From contig NZ_SJZJ01000006.1 in assembly GCF_004337475.1 (NCBI RefSeq), forward strand, positions 91,968 through 155,967: 64,000 nt of DNA, written 5' to 3'. Position 1 is the first letter of the stretch, and the number at the start of each line of letters is the position of its first letter. The position numbers were made by a program, and so were the translations under genes. The notes under the pieces were generated by a model that made no database searches, was not told the origin of the DNA, and saw only the letters and a program-made list of their open reading frames with translations. This document shows positions 9,168-17,872 of the stretch, one piece after another. Source of the DNA: Nocardioides jejuensis. Lineage in GTDB: Bacteria; Actinomycetota; Actinomycetes; Propionibacteriales; Nocardioidaceae.

Positions 9168-10016
9168 GTGGACCTCAGCCTGCTCGACCTCTCGACGCGC
9201 AAGTTCTGGCGCGCGGTCGGGCGCCGCATCGACGTCGACGGTGAGCACGCGTGGCTTCGCGCGCCGATGAGCGACGGACCGCAGGTGGGCGACGCGTGGC
9301 TGGCGGCCGAGGCGGCGGCGTACGGCGGGGTGGTGCGCGAGGGCCTGCCCGGCGCGGGGCTGATGCGCGACATGGCGGAGCTCGACGGCCCCGGGTTCGA
9401 GGCAGCGCGGCTCCGGCCGGAGATCCGTGACTTCTACGAGCACACCTCGGACTGGCGCATGGAGGTGTGGGTGGCGTGGTCGCCGCTCTTCTGGCCCGGG
9501 GGCGAGCTGGTGTCACGGATCTTCGGGCAGCGGCTCGAACAGCTGGCGCTGCCGATGCGACCGCTCGACACGGCACGCGGCATGGACAGCCGGATCGCGG
9601 TCATCGAGGACGCCGACGGCGTGCAGCGCGCGGCGGGCTGGCTCCGCACGGTCCGCGCGACAGGGGCCTTCGCGTTCAGCGGCTGCTACTCGTCGCGGTC
9701 ACTACCCGGCGCCGACCGACCCGGCGTACACGTCGCGTTTCCGCTCGAGTCCGGCAACGTACAGGTCTTCCTGCGCCCGGACCACGGCGAGGACGGATCG
9801 CTCTGGCTGCGGTCGCCGGGTGAGCGCTGGGGCGGCAACGGGGCCTACGTGATCGCGCGCGACGGCGGCCATACCCACGCCTCGCGGGCGCCGGTGCACG
9901 AGTCGTTCCACGTGTACGTCGACGACGAGGGCGTCGTCCGCGCCGACCACGACCTGCGGGTCTGGAAGGCGAGCGCGGTCAAGCTGCACTACAAGCTCGA
10001 ACGCCGCTCCTCCTGA
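9168..10016 (+). CDS. Conserved-looking soluble protein, unknown function
   Basis: Protein of 282 aa from GTG 9168, supported by the TAGGCT box 6 nt upstream. It has no signal peptide or membrane helix. It is rich in Trp and aromatic residues (FYEHTSDWRMEVWVAWSPLF near residue 90) and contains short beta-like stretches such as RPGVHVAFPLESGNVQVFLR. The C-terminal part carries several His residues (GGHTHASRAPVHESFHVYVD). Codon use matches its neighbours, so it is a real gene. I do not recognise the family. Its last 28 nt overlap the 3' end of the convergent yrdB-like gene. Confidence 0.7.
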   Translation: MDLSLLDLSTRKFWRAVGRRIDVDGEHAWLRAPMSDGPQVGDAWLAAEAAAYGGVVREGLPGAGLMRDMAELDGPGFEAARLRPEIRDFYEHTSDWRMEVWVAWSPLFWPGGELVSRIFGQRLEQLALPMRPLDTARGMDSRIAVIEDADGVQRAAGWLRTVRATGAFAFSGCYSSRSLPGADRPGVHVAFPLESGNVQVFLRPDHGEDGSLWLRSPGERWGGNGAYVIARDGGHTHASRAPVHESFHVYVDDEGVVRADHDLRVWKASAVKLHYKLERRSS

Positions 10017-10369
10017 GCCTCGAGCTCACGCAGCACGCGCAGCACAGGAGGCGTCTGCGCCAGCGCGTTGACCACGAGGCTGCCGAGGAGCAGGGCCAGC
10101 GCCCAGCCGTGCGCGCCGATCGACCACAGTGCGGCCGACCCGAGGCCGAAGACGATCACCTTGACGACCGGCCGCGCCAGCCGACCGCCGTACCGCGCCT
10201 TGGGTGAGGCGAAGAAAAACCACACGAGCATGGCGGCGACTGGCGCCAGCACGACCAGCAGCCACCGGAGCCCGCCGTCGGTGTGCCAGCCCCACGCCCC
10301 GAACGCTGCCATCACCGCCAGCTCGTCGAGGAAGACGAGCAGCAGCACGGTCAGGGCGAAGCCGCGCAT
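9989..10369 (-). CDS. YrdB-like DUF2568 membrane protein
   Basis: Integral membrane protein of 126 aa with about four helices (LTVLLLVFLDELAVMAAFG, LLVVLAPVAAMLVWFFF, VVKVIVFGLGSAALW, LALLLGSLVVNALA). The ASPKA motif after helix 2 and the overall length match the DUF2568/YrdB family, whose function is unknown. It starts 1 nt after the stop of the upstream DUF885 gene, so the two form an operon on the reverse strand. Its 3' end overlaps the convergent gene at 9168 by 28 nt. Confidence 0.8.
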   Translation of the reverse strand: MRGFALTVLLLVFLDELAVMAAFGAWGWHTDGGLRWLLVVLAPVAAMLVWFFFASPKARYGGRLARPVVKVIVFGLGSAALWSIGAHGWALALLLGSLVVNALAQTPPVLRVLRELEAQEERRSSL

Positions 10370-10370
10370 G

Positions 10371-12035
10371 TCAGAGGCGCGCGAGCGCGGCCTTGAGCGG
10401 ATCCAGGCCGAGCGACCCCAGGTCCAGCGCAGCGGTGTGGAACGCCTTCAGGTCGAACGCCGACCCGGCGCGCGCCTCCGCCTCGGCCCGCGCCTCGAGC
10501 CAGATGCGCTCGCCGACCTTGTAGGACGGCGCCTGGCCGGGCCAGCCGAGGTAGCGGTTGACCTCGAACTTCAACGAGCCGTCGTCCATCCGCGAGTGGG
10601 CCCGCATGAACTCGAAGACCAGGTCGGCGTTCCACGTCTCGCCCTCGCGCCAGCCCCACGCGTTCTTCGGGATGGTCAGGCCCAGGTGCACGCCGATGTC
10701 GACGACGACGCGGGCCGCGCGGAAGCCCTGCATGTCCAGGAAGCCGAGCCGGTCGCCCGGGTCCGCGAAGAAGCCGAGCTCGTCCATCAGCCGCTCGGAG
10801 TAGAGCGCCCAGCCCTCGCCGTGGCCGCTGACCCAGCACATCAGGCGCTGCCAGCGGTTGAGCAGGTCGGCCCGCAGCACCGCCTGCGCGCACTGCAGGT
10901 GGTGGCCGGGCACGCCCTCGTGAAAGACGGTCGTCGTCTCGCGCCACGTGGAGAAGGTCTTGTGGTCGTCGGTGAACGAGAACCACATCGTGCCGGGACG
11001 CGACAGGTCCTCCGAGGGCGGCGTGTACCAGGCGCCGCCGTCGTTGACGGGGGCCACGCGGCACTCGAGCCGCTGGATCGCGGGGTCGATGTCGAAGTGC
11101 ACCCCGTTGAACTCGCGGACGATGCCGTCGGACTTCTCCTGCATCCAGGCCTGGAACGCCTCGCGCGAGCCGAGGTCGCGCGTCGGGTCGGCGTCGAGGG
11201 CTGCGACCGCGTCGGCGATCGACCCACCGGAGACGATGCGACCCGAGGTCGCGTTCATGTCCGCCTCGATCCGGGCCAGCTCCTCCCAGCCCCACGCGTA
11301 CGTCGCCTCGAGGTCGACCGTCGCGCCGAGGAACTGTCGCGACGCCAGCGCGTAGTGCTCACGCCCGACGCCGTCGCTCTCGCGGCCCCGCGGGGCGAGA
11401 TCCGAGGTCAGGAACGAGCCGAACTTGGCGTACGCCGCGGACGCTGCAGCCGCCGCCGCGTCCAGCGAGCCGCGCTGCCCGGCCGGGGCTGCCGCGACCA
11501 GGTCGGTGAAGAAGTTCGCGGACGTGCGCTGACCGGTCCAGCCCGCGATCTGCGCCGCGTGCTCGACGTACTGCCGGCGGGCGACGACGCGCCCGGCCGC
11601 CGCTTCCTCGAGGAGCGTGGCGCGGTACTGCTCGAGAGCAGTCGGGATGGCCGACAGACGCGAGCCGATGGCCTCCCAGTCCTCCGCAGTCTCGGTCGGC
11701 AGCAGGTCGAAGGACTCCCGGACCGCGTTGGACCAGCCGCTGATCACCGACAGCTCGTGCCGGGCCAGGCCTGCGTCGATCGTCTCGAGCTCGAGACCGG
11801 TGCGCTCGAGATAGGCGTCCTTGGCGACCTGCTCGCGCGCGTCCGAAGGAGCGGCCGCGGTCACTGCAGCGAAGCCCGAGCGCGCCAGCGACTCCCGTGC
11901 CGCGAAGCCGTCGGGGGAGAGGTCCGGCAGCTCGTGATCGTGCCCGGGCACACCCATCGCGGTCGCGCTGATCGGGTCGAGCGCGGCGACATCGGTGACG
12001 TACTGGTCGGTGAGCTGGTCCACGAGACGGGTCAT
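10371..12035 (-). CDS. DUF885 family metallopeptidase-like protein
   Basis: Protein of 554 aa starting at ATG 12035 (MTRLVDQLTDQYVTD). DUF885 members are long helical proteins related to thermolysin-clan carboxypeptidases. The signature HEGVPGHH at residues 372-379 provides the likely zinc-binding His/Glu residues, and the downstream GHGEGWALYSERL supplies the further Glu/His expected of the fold. No signal peptide is seen, so it is predicted to be cytosolic. It lies 18 nt downstream of the nitroreductase gene and is tightly linked to yrdB behind it, suggesting a three-gene reverse-strand operon. Peptidase activity is inferred, not shown. Confidence 0.88.
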   Translation of the reverse strand: MTRLVDQLTDQYVTDVAALDPISATAMGVPGHDHELPDLSPDGFAARESLARSGFAAVTAAAPSDAREQVAKDAYLERTGLELETIDAGLARHELSVISGWSNAVRESFDLLPTETAEDWEAIGSRLSAIPTALEQYRATLLEEAAAGRVVARRQYVEHAAQIAGWTGQRTSANFFTDLVAAAPAGQRGSLDAAAAAASAAYAKFGSFLTSDLAPRGRESDGVGREHYALASRQFLGATVDLEATYAWGWEELARIEADMNATSGRIVSGGSIADAVAALDADPTRDLGSREAFQAWMQEKSDGIVREFNGVHFDIDPAIQRLECRVAPVNDGGAWYTPPSEDLSRPGTMWFSFTDDHKTFSTWRETTTVFHEGVPGHHLQCAQAVLRADLLNRWQRLMCWVSGHGEGWALYSERLMDELGFFADPGDRLGFLDMQGFRAARVVVDIGVHLGLTIPKNAWGWREGETWNADLVFEFMRAHSRMDDGSLKFEVNRYLGWPGQAPSYKVGERIWLEARAEAEARAGSAFDLKAFHTAALDLGSLGLDPLKAALARL

Positions 12036-12052
12036 GCTCGCCAAACTAGTGG

Positions 12053-12724
12053 TCAGTGCAAGCGCACCGCATCGGAGATTTCCGCGCGCGTCGTCCGGAA
12101 GGCGTTGACCGGCGCACCCTCCGCCGGGACGCCGAACGAGACACCGAAGACGACCAACCGGTCCTCGCCCAGGCCGAACCACTCGCGGAAGAACCCGCCG
12201 TACGACGCGAGCGCCGCCTGCGGGGCAGCGCCGAGGCCGAGTGCCTCGGCGCCGAGCAGGAACGACTGCAGCCACAGCCCCGCGTCCACCGCGCCATAGG
12301 GCCCGAGCTCGGCAGGCGTGTGGACGATCGCCACGTGCGGGGCGCCGAAGAACTCGAAGTTCTTCAGCATCTGCGCGAAGCGCGCGTCCTTGTCCTCGCG
12401 CGCGATGCCGAGGGCGTCGTACAGCTGGAAGCCGCACTCGCGGCGGCGGTCGCCATAGACCCCCGGGAACGCCGTCGGCCACTCCAGGTCCGGCGACGTG
12501 GGGGAGGACAGGACGTGCTCGACCAGCGCCGTCCGCAACGACGCCAGTGCGTCGCCGGAGACGACCTCGACCTGCCACGGCTGGGTGTTGCACCACGACG
12601 CGGTCCGCTGCGCCATCCGCAGCAGCGCGTCCAGCGTCCCGTCCGGGACCGGCTCGGGCGCGTAGGCGCGGCAGGTGGAGCGGCTGTCCTGCAGCGCGGA
12701 GAGCGTGGAGAAGGCGTCTGTCAC
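12053..12724 (-). CDS. Nitroreductase family protein
   Basis: FMN-dependent oxidoreductase-type protein of 223 aa from GTG 12724. Family features are the N-terminal SRSTCRAYAPEPVP arginine motif for flavin phosphate, CNTQPWQVEVVSG (the usual SxxNxQPW region), and GLWLQSFLLGAEALGLGAAP near the C-terminus. It heads a likely operon with the DUF885 and yrdB-like genes. It is divergent from the LURP-one gene with a 36-bp gap that must hold both promoters. The substrate is unknown. Confidence 0.88.
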   Translation of the reverse strand: MTDAFSTLSALQDSRSTCRAYAPEPVPDGTLDALLRMAQRTASWCNTQPWQVEVVSGDALASLRTALVEHVLSSPTSPDLEWPTAFPGVYGDRRRECGFQLYDALGIAREDKDARFAQMLKNFEFFGAPHVAIVHTPAELGPYGAVDAGLWLQSFLLGAEALGLGAAPQAALASYGGFFREWFGLGEDRLVVFGVSFGVPAEGAPVNAFRTTRAEISDAVRLH

Positions 12725-12747
12725 CCGCGCATCGTGGCACGCCCCGC

Positions 12748-12753
12748 TAGCGT
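12748..12753 (+). promoter_or_regulatory. -10 box for the gene at 12761
   Basis: TAGCGT ends 7 nt before ATG 12761; a leaderless transcript is likely. Confidence 0.45.
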
Positions 12754-12760
12754 CAGCGCC

Positions 12761-13330
12761 ATGACTGCCGCGATGTACCTCCCCGAGTTCTTCCTCAAGC
12801 AGAAGCTCACCCTCATGGTGAACCGCTACGAGATCTACGCGCTCGGGCCCGACGGCAAGCCGGGTCAGCTCATGGCGTTCGCGGAGCAGAAGCGCATGGC
12901 GTTCAAGGAGCAGGTCACCTTCTACACCGACGCCTCGAAGGTGCGTCCGGTCTTCGGGTTCAAGGCGCGCAAGGTGATGGACCTCGGCTCGGGCTACGAC
13001 ATCGTCGACGAGGCGGGGCAGCCGCTGGGCTTCTTCCGCAAGGACTTCGGCGCCAGCATGCTGCGCTCGACGTTCCATCTCGAGGGCCCCGGCTACGCGG
13101 GCTCGGGCCAGGAGCGGTCGATGACCGTCGCGATCCTGCGCCGCTTCACGGACATCTCGTTCCTGCCGATCCACTTCGACTTCACGAACGCCGAGGGCGC
13201 GCCGATGCTCTCCAGCACCCGGAAGGCCAGCATCGGCGATCGCTATCACGTGACCGTCCCCGACCAGCGGGTCGACTTCCGTGTGGCCGCCGCAGTGGCC
13301 GTAGCGCTCGACGCCCTGATGGCCCGCTGA
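12761..13330 (+). CDS. LURP-one-related (Tubby-like fold) protein
   Basis: Protein of 189 aa resembling the LURP-one-related/YxjI family, a 12-strand beta barrel related to Tubby and phospholipid scramblases. Typical features are the opening FFLKQKLTLMVNRYEIYA, the central KARKVMDLGSGYDIVDEAG, and GFFRKDFGASMLRSTFHL. A short hydrophobic C-terminal helix (VAAAVAVALDALMA) closes the chain. The stop TGA overlaps the next ATG (TGATG), so the following gene is translationally coupled. No biochemical role is established for bacterial members. Confidence 0.8.
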   Translation: MTAAMYLPEFFLKQKLTLMVNRYEIYALGPDGKPGQLMAFAEQKRMAFKEQVTFYTDASKVRPVFGFKARKVMDLGSGYDIVDEAGQPLGFFRKDFGASMLRSTFHLEGPGYAGSGQERSMTVAILRRFTDISFLPIHFDFTNAEGAPMLSSTRKASIGDRYHVTVPDQRVDFRVAAAVAVALDALMAR

Positions 13331-13698
13331 TGGGGCTCTGGGACCGGCTCTTCGGCGGCGATGCGCAGGCAGGCGGCGAGCACGACCACGGCGCTCACCA
13401 CCTCGTCGTCGTGCGTATCCCGGCGGATCCGGGCAACCCGTTCGCGGCGGTGGCCTACACGGGTCCCGTCACGGCCTGGCTCGAGGAGACCGGTGCCGGG
13501 GAGCTGCTGGCGGCAGGGTCTGGTGCCCAGCACCACAAGGGCCCTGGTGGCACGCCGTTCATCCAGCTCGACCTCGCGCTGCACGACGCCAGCGACAAGG
13601 CGCTCGCGCGACTGGTCGCCGAGCTCGAGGGCCTGGGTGCACCGATGGGATCGCGTTTGCGCACGGAACACGGTGATCCCGTGCCGTTCGGCGTCTGA
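13330..13698 (+). CDS. Uncharacterised small soluble protein
   Basis: Protein of 122 aa that starts inside the stop codon of the LURP-one-related gene. The N-terminus MGLWDRLFGG is amphipathic, followed by a His-rich run (EHDHGAHH) and alternating beta/alpha segments (HLVVVRIPADPG, PFIQLDLALHD, ALARLVAELEGLG). No known domain recognised. Tight overlap suggests it works with, or is dosed with, the upstream protein. Confidence 0.7.
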   Translation: MGLWDRLFGGDAQAGGEHDHGAHHLVVVRIPADPGNPFAAVAYTGPVTAWLEETGAGELLAAGSGAQHHKGPGGTPFIQLDLALHDASDKALARLVAELEGLGAPMGSRLRTEHGDPVPFGV

Positions 13699-13710
13699 AA
13701 GAATGCGCCC

Positions 13711-14223
13711 ATGCGCGTTCACCTCGGCAGCGACCACGCCGGCCTCGAGCTCAAGGACCACCTGATGAACTGGCTGGTCGACAACGGCTACGAGCCGGTC
13801 GACCACGGTCCGTTCGTCTACGACGCCCTCGACGACTACCCGGTCTTCTGCCTGCGTGCGGCCGAGGCCGTCGCGGCGGAGCAGGCCGACGGCCTGGACT
13901 CGCTCGGCGTCGTCATCGGTGGCTCCGGCAACGGCGAGCAGATGGCGGCCAACAAGGTGATCGGCGTCCGTGCCGCCCTGGTCTGGAACGACGCCACCGC
14001 CCAGCTCGCGCGCGAGCACAACAACGCCAACGTCGTCTCTGTCGGCGGCCGCCAGCACACGCTGGAGGAGATGACCCGCTTCGTCGGCATCTTCCTCAAG
14101 GAGCCGTTCCCGGGCGACGAGCGCCACGTCCGCCGCATCGCGATGATGAGCGACTATGAGGTCAGCCGCGACCTTCCGCCGCTCCCCGAGTCCGCGATGT
14201 CCGGCCCCGCCGACCGGGACTGA
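13711..14223 (+). CDS. rpiB: Ribose-5-phosphate isomerase B
   Basis: RpiB/LacB-type sugar-phosphate isomerase of 170 aa that interconverts ribose-5-P and ribulose-5-P in the pentose phosphate pathway. It begins MRVHLGSDHAGLELK, with the D-H-A-G phosphate/substrate motif, and contains VVIGGSGNGEQMAANKV. In actinobacterial RpiB the catalytic base is a Glu (GNGEQ) in place of the Cys found in E. coli, and that Glu is present here. The next gene starts 1 nt after its stop, as in Mycobacterium, where rpiB is followed by a nei gene. Confidence 0.95.
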   Translation: MRVHLGSDHAGLELKDHLMNWLVDNGYEPVDHGPFVYDALDDYPVFCLRAAEAVAAEQADGLDSLGVVIGGSGNGEQMAANKVIGVRAALVWNDATAQLAREHNNANVVSVGGRQHTLEEMTRFVGIFLKEPFPGDERHVRRIAMMSDYEVSRDLPPLPESAMSGPADRD

Positions 14224-14224
14224 C

Positions 14225-15061
14225 GTGCCCGAGGGGCACACCCTCCGACGCCTCGCGATCGACCTCACCGCCGCCTTCGGTGGTGAGGTCGTCGCCGTCT
14301 CCAGCCCGCAGGGGCGCTTCGCCGCCGACGCGGCGCAGGTCGACCGCACCGAGCTGGTCGGCGCGGACTCCGCGGGCAAGCACCTCTTCCTCGAGTTCGC
14401 GGGCGAGCGGTTCGTCCACATCCACCTCGGCCTGATCGGCAAGCTCGACGTACGCCGCGGCACGGCACCGCCGCCGCAGGGCGCGGTTCGCCTGCGACTG
14501 GCCAGCCCCGACGCCTACGCCGACCTGCGCGGGGCGACCCGCTGCGACCTCGTCGACGGCGCCCGCGTGCGGGAGGTCGTCGCCCAGCTCGGCCCCGACC
14601 CGCTGCGCCCGGACGCCGATCCCGACCGGGCCTGGGCCCGGATCGCGAAGAGCGAGCGCTCCATCGGAGACCTGCTGATGGACCAGGCGGTCCTCGCCGG
14701 CGTCGGCAACGTCTACCGGGCGGAGGTGCTCTTCCGGCACCGTGTCGACCCCCAGCGCCCCGGTCGCACGCTGCAGAAGAAGCAGTGGCAGGCGATCTGG
14801 GACGACCTCGTCCTGCTGATGGCCGAGGGCGTCCGCCTGAACCGCATCGACACGGTGCGCCCCGAGCACACCCCGGAGGCGATGGGGCGACCGCCGCGTG
14901 TCGACGACCACGGCGGCGAGGTCTACGTCTACCGGCGCACGGGCATGGAGTGCCACGTCTGCGGGAGCGTCGTACGCACGCAGGACCTCAAGGGGCGCAA
15001 TCTCTTCTGGTGCCCGCGTTGCCAGCCGACTTTCCGGTCCCGGTCCCGGTCGGCACCGTAG
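14225..15061 (+). CDS. nei: Fpg/Nei-family DNA glycosylase (endonuclease VIII type)
   Basis: Base-excision repair glycosylase/AP lyase of 278 aa. GTG 14225 is chosen because it places the catalytic proline at position 2 and Glu at 3 (PEGHTLRRLA). The central H2TH motif includes DQAVLAGVGNVYRAEVLF. The C-terminal zinc finger has C243-x2-C246 and C263-x2-C266. PEGHT rather than PELPE indicates the Nei branch, specific for oxidised pyrimidines. It lies 1 nt after rpiB. The Nei subtype (Nei1 or Nei2) is inferred from synteny. Confidence 0.93.
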   Translation: MPEGHTLRRLAIDLTAAFGGEVVAVSSPQGRFAADAAQVDRTELVGADSAGKHLFLEFAGERFVHIHLGLIGKLDVRRGTAPPPQGAVRLRLASPDAYADLRGATRCDLVDGARVREVVAQLGPDPLRPDADPDRAWARIAKSERSIGDLLMDQAVLAGVGNVYRAEVLFRHRVDPQRPGRTLQKKQWQAIWDDLVLLMAEGVRLNRIDTVRPEHTPEAMGRPPRVDDHGGEVYVYRRTGMECHVCGSVVRTQDLKGRNLFWCPRCQPTFRSRSRSAP

Positions 15062-15112
15062 GGTGATCCCACTCCACCAGCCCACACCTGTGCCCGCGAA
15101 CTCGAGGATCCC

Positions 15113-16180
15113 GTGGCCCGCGCCCACCGCATGACCAGCCTCACGACCCTCAACCGCCGAGGGCCGGCACTGGTGCTCTACCTGCACGTGACGCTGGTAC
15201 TGGTGTGCGCTGCGGTCCTGACCGGCGTGCCGGACCTGGTGCCGATCACGGTCTTCATTCTCCCGTTGTTCTTCGCCAGCCACTACCTCGGGCCGCGCCA
15301 TCTGCCCTGGTACCTGATCTTCCTGCTCGCCGTGATGCTGATCTGCGTCGCGCAGCGCCAGCGCGCGGACCTGCGCACCTCGGCGGGCGTCGTGGCGGTC
15401 TTCTTCATCGCCTTCATCGTGCTGCAGGCGTCGTTCCGGCGGTCTCGTCTCGGCGTCTCCGGACCGCGGGGCGAGTCGATGCTCGTCGACCTGCGCGACC
15501 GGATCATGTCCCAGGGGATGCTGCCGCCCCTCCCCGCCGAGTGGTACGCCGAGACGGCGCTCCGGTCGGCGGGTGGCACGCCGTTCGCCGGAGACTTCGT
15601 GGTCGCCTCGCGGCCCGGCAACGGCCGGCGCCTCGACCTGGTCGTCGTCGACGTCTCGGGCAAGGGCGAGGACGCCGGCACCCGCTCGCTTCTGCTCTCC
15701 GGAGCGTTCAGCGGCCTGCTCGGCGCACTCCCCCCGGAGGAGTTCCTGCCGGCGGCCAACGACTACCTGCTGCGACAGGAGTGGGAGGAAGGCTTCGCGA
15801 CGGCGATCCACCTGACGCTCGACCTCGACGCGGGCGACTTCGTGCTCCGGTCGGCCGGGCACCCGCCTGCGGTGCAGCTCAGCGCTGGCGCGGGGCGCTG
15901 GGTCGTCCACCCGGCGGAGGGCGGGACCGTCCTCGGCGTCCTCGAGGACGCCGACTTCCCGGCCGTGCACGGCACCATGCGCCGCGGTGACGCGATGCTC
16001 CTCTACACCGACGGCCTGGTGGAGAACCGCAGCCGTGACATCGCCATGGGCATCGACCGTCTCCAGGGCCAGGGCGAGCGCCTGCTCCGCTCCGGCATGG
16101 ACGACGGAGCCCGACGGCTCATCGACAAACTCGGCTCCCGCAACGACGACCGCGCGCTGCTGCTGGTCCACCGTCGCTGA
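15113..16180 (+). CDS. Membrane-anchored PP2C/SpoIIE-type phosphatase
   Basis: Protein of 355 aa from GTG 15113; ATG 15131 is an alternative. The N-terminal 110 residues hold about four membrane helices (ALVLYLHVTLVLVCAAVL and LPWYLIFLLAVMLICVA among them). A SpoIIE-like PP2C catalytic domain runs from about residue 140 to the end. Metal-binding acidic residues are visible in PFAGDFVV, LVVVDVSGKGEDAG, MLLYTDGLVENR and NDDRALLLV. Related proteins dephosphorylate anti-sigma antagonists, but no sigma or anti-sigma gene is adjacent, so the target is unknown. It ends 79 bp before tRNA-Gly. Confidence 0.88.
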   Translation: MARAHRMTSLTTLNRRGPALVLYLHVTLVLVCAAVLTGVPDLVPITVFILPLFFASHYLGPRHLPWYLIFLLAVMLICVAQRQRADLRTSAGVVAVFFIAFIVLQASFRRSRLGVSGPRGESMLVDLRDRIMSQGMLPPLPAEWYAETALRSAGGTPFAGDFVVASRPGNGRRLDLVVVDVSGKGEDAGTRSLLLSGAFSGLLGALPPEEFLPAANDYLLRQEWEEGFATAIHLTLDLDAGDFVLRSAGHPPAVQLSAGAGRWVVHPAEGGTVLGVLEDADFPAVHGTMRRGDAMLLYTDGLVENRSRDIAMGIDRLQGQGERLLRSGMDDGARRLIDKLGSRNDDRALLLVHRR

Positions 16181-16259
16181 CCGGATTCGGAGCGCTCGGA
16201 GCGGTGTGGCACGATGTCACCCGCGCATTTGTGCCCGTCAGCGGGCATCGGATGAGCAT

Positions 16260-16330
16260 GCGGATGTAGCTCAATGGTAGAGCTCCAGTCTTCCAAACTG
16301 ATCACGCGGGTTCGATTCCCGTCATCCGCT
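16260..16330 (+). tRNA. tRNA-Gly (TCC)
   Basis: The cloverleaf has a 7-bp acceptor stem (GCGGATG / CATCCGC), the D arm AGCTC/GAGCT, the anticodon loop CTTCCAA with TCC at 16292-16294, and a TpsiC arm with GTTCGATTC. CCA follows directly at 16331-16333. The outermost anticodon-stem pair is a C/A mismatch (16285/16301), a minor oddity. Confidence 0.95.
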
Positions 16331-16356
16331 CCAAGGGCCCGTGAAGGGCCACTTGG

Positions 16357-16429
16357 CGGGGCGTAGCGTAGTGGCTAGCGCGCCTGCTTTGGGAGCAGGA
16401 GATCGCAGGTTCGAGTCCTGTCGCCCCGA
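16357..16429 (+). tRNA. tRNA-Pro (TGG)
   Basis: Acceptor stem CGGGGCG / CGCCCCG; anticodon stem CCTGC/GCAGG with loop TTTGGGA and anticodon TGG at 16390-16392; TpsiC GTTCGAGTC. The discriminator is A, and CCA is not encoded. It is 24 bp from tRNA-Gly and 61 bp before tig. Confidence 0.96.
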
Positions 16430-16489
16430 CAGCCCCAAAGAAAAGCAACAGACTCCCTGCATCAATCACCAACACCGAGGAGAAACACG

Positions 16490-17860
16490 GTGAAGAGCGC
16501 CGTCGAGACCCTGAACCCCACCCGGGTCAAGCTGACCGTCGAGGTCCCCTTCGAGGAGCTCAAGCCGAGCCTCGACGCGGCCTACAAGAAGGTCGCCGCG
16601 CAGGTGAACATCCCCGGCTTCCGCAAGGGCAAGGTCCCGCAGGCCGTCCTCGACCGCCAGGGCTACCGCGGCTTCGCGCTGGACGAGGCCGTCAACGAGG
16701 TCCTCCCGAAGGCCTACGGCGAGGCCCTCCAGGACAACAACCTCGAGCCGCTCGGCCAGCCCGAGATCGAGGTCACCAAGTTCGAGGACAACGCTGCCCT
16801 CGAGTTCACCGCCGAGGTCGACGTCAAGCCGGAGATCACCCTCCCGGCGTACGACGGTCTCGCGGCCGAGGTCGAGGACATCGCCCTCACCGACGACGAC
16901 GTCGAGGAGCAGATCGGCGCCCTGCGCGAGCGCTTCGCGACGCTCAACGACGTCGAGCGCGCGGCCGCTGACGGTGACTTCGTCACCATCGACCTGGTCG
17001 CCAAGCAGAACGACGAGGTCGTCGAGGGCGCCGAGGTTGCCGGCATGTCCTACAAGGTCGGCCGCGGCGGCATGCTCGACGGTCTCGACGAGGCGCTCGC
17101 CGGCATGGCCGCGGGCGACGAGAAGACCTTCGACTCCGAGCTGGTCGGCGGCGAGCTCGTCGGCGAGCCGGTCAAGGTCACCGTCAAGGTCACCGGCGTC
17201 CAGGAGCAGGAGCTCCCGGCGTTCGACGACGAGTTCGCCCAGCTGGCGTCGGAGTTCGACACCGCTGACGAGCTGCGCGAGGACGTCCGCACCCGCCTGG
17301 GCAACGGCAAGCGCCTCGAGCAGGCCGCTGCCGCCCGCGACGCCGTCCTCGAGAAGCTCCTCGAGCAGGTCGAGATCGCGCTCCCCGAGACGATCGTCAC
17401 CGACGAGCTCAACGCCCGCCGCCAGCAGGTCGAGCAGCAGCTCATGTTCGCGGGCCTCTCGATGGAGAAGTACCTCGAGGAGGAGGGCCAGACGCAGGAG
17501 GAGTTCGAGGCTGAGCTCGAGCGCCGCGTCCGCGACGCCATCACCGCGCAGTTCATCCTCGACGAGGTCGTCAAGGCCGAGCAGTTCGGCGTCGAGCAGC
17601 AGGAGCTCACCAACCACGTGCTCATGCGTGCGCAGCAGCAGGGCCAGGACCCGCAGAAGGCGTTCGAGCACCTGCAGGAGCACCCGCACCACATCCAGGA
17701 GTACGTCCAGGAGATCCTCCGCGGCAAGGCGCTCGCCTCGATCGTCGAGGGTGCCACCGTCAAGGACGCCTCCGGCAACGTGGTCGAGCTGAAGAACCTT
17801 CGTCCCGACGGCACCATCGGCGAGGCCGAGGTTGCCGACGACGACACGTCGGACGCCTGA
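16490..17860 (+). CDS. tig: Trigger factor
   Basis: Ribosome-associated chaperone and peptidyl-prolyl isomerase of 456 aa, starting at GTG 16490 with GAGGAG about 10 nt upstream. Order: N-terminal ribosome-binding domain (VPFEELKPSLDAAYKKVA, with the FRKGK signature at about residue 43), then an FKBP-type PPIase domain (about 155-240, DGDFVTIDLVAKQN), then the long helical C-terminal substrate-binding domain. The C-terminus is acidic. It precedes clpP1-clpP2-clpX as in Mycobacterium, with three other genes in between. Two strong dyad hairpins follow the stop. Confidence 0.98.
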   Translation: MKSAVETLNPTRVKLTVEVPFEELKPSLDAAYKKVAAQVNIPGFRKGKVPQAVLDRQGYRGFALDEAVNEVLPKAYGEALQDNNLEPLGQPEIEVTKFEDNAALEFTAEVDVKPEITLPAYDGLAAEVEDIALTDDDVEEQIGALRERFATLNDVERAAADGDFVTIDLVAKQNDEVVEGAEVAGMSYKVGRGGMLDGLDEALAGMAAGDEKTFDSELVGGELVGEPVKVTVKVTGVQEQELPAFDDEFAQLASEFDTADELREDVRTRLGNGKRLEQAAAARDAVLEKLLEQVEIALPETIVTDELNARRQQVEQQLMFAGLSMEKYLEEEGQTQEEFEAELERRVRDAITAQFILDEVVKAEQFGVEQQELTNHVLMRAQQQGQDPQKAFEHLQEHPHHIQEYVQEILRGKALASIVEGATVKDASGNVVELKNLRPDGTIGEAEVADDDTSDA

Positions 17861-17872
17861 TCCACAGCTCCG

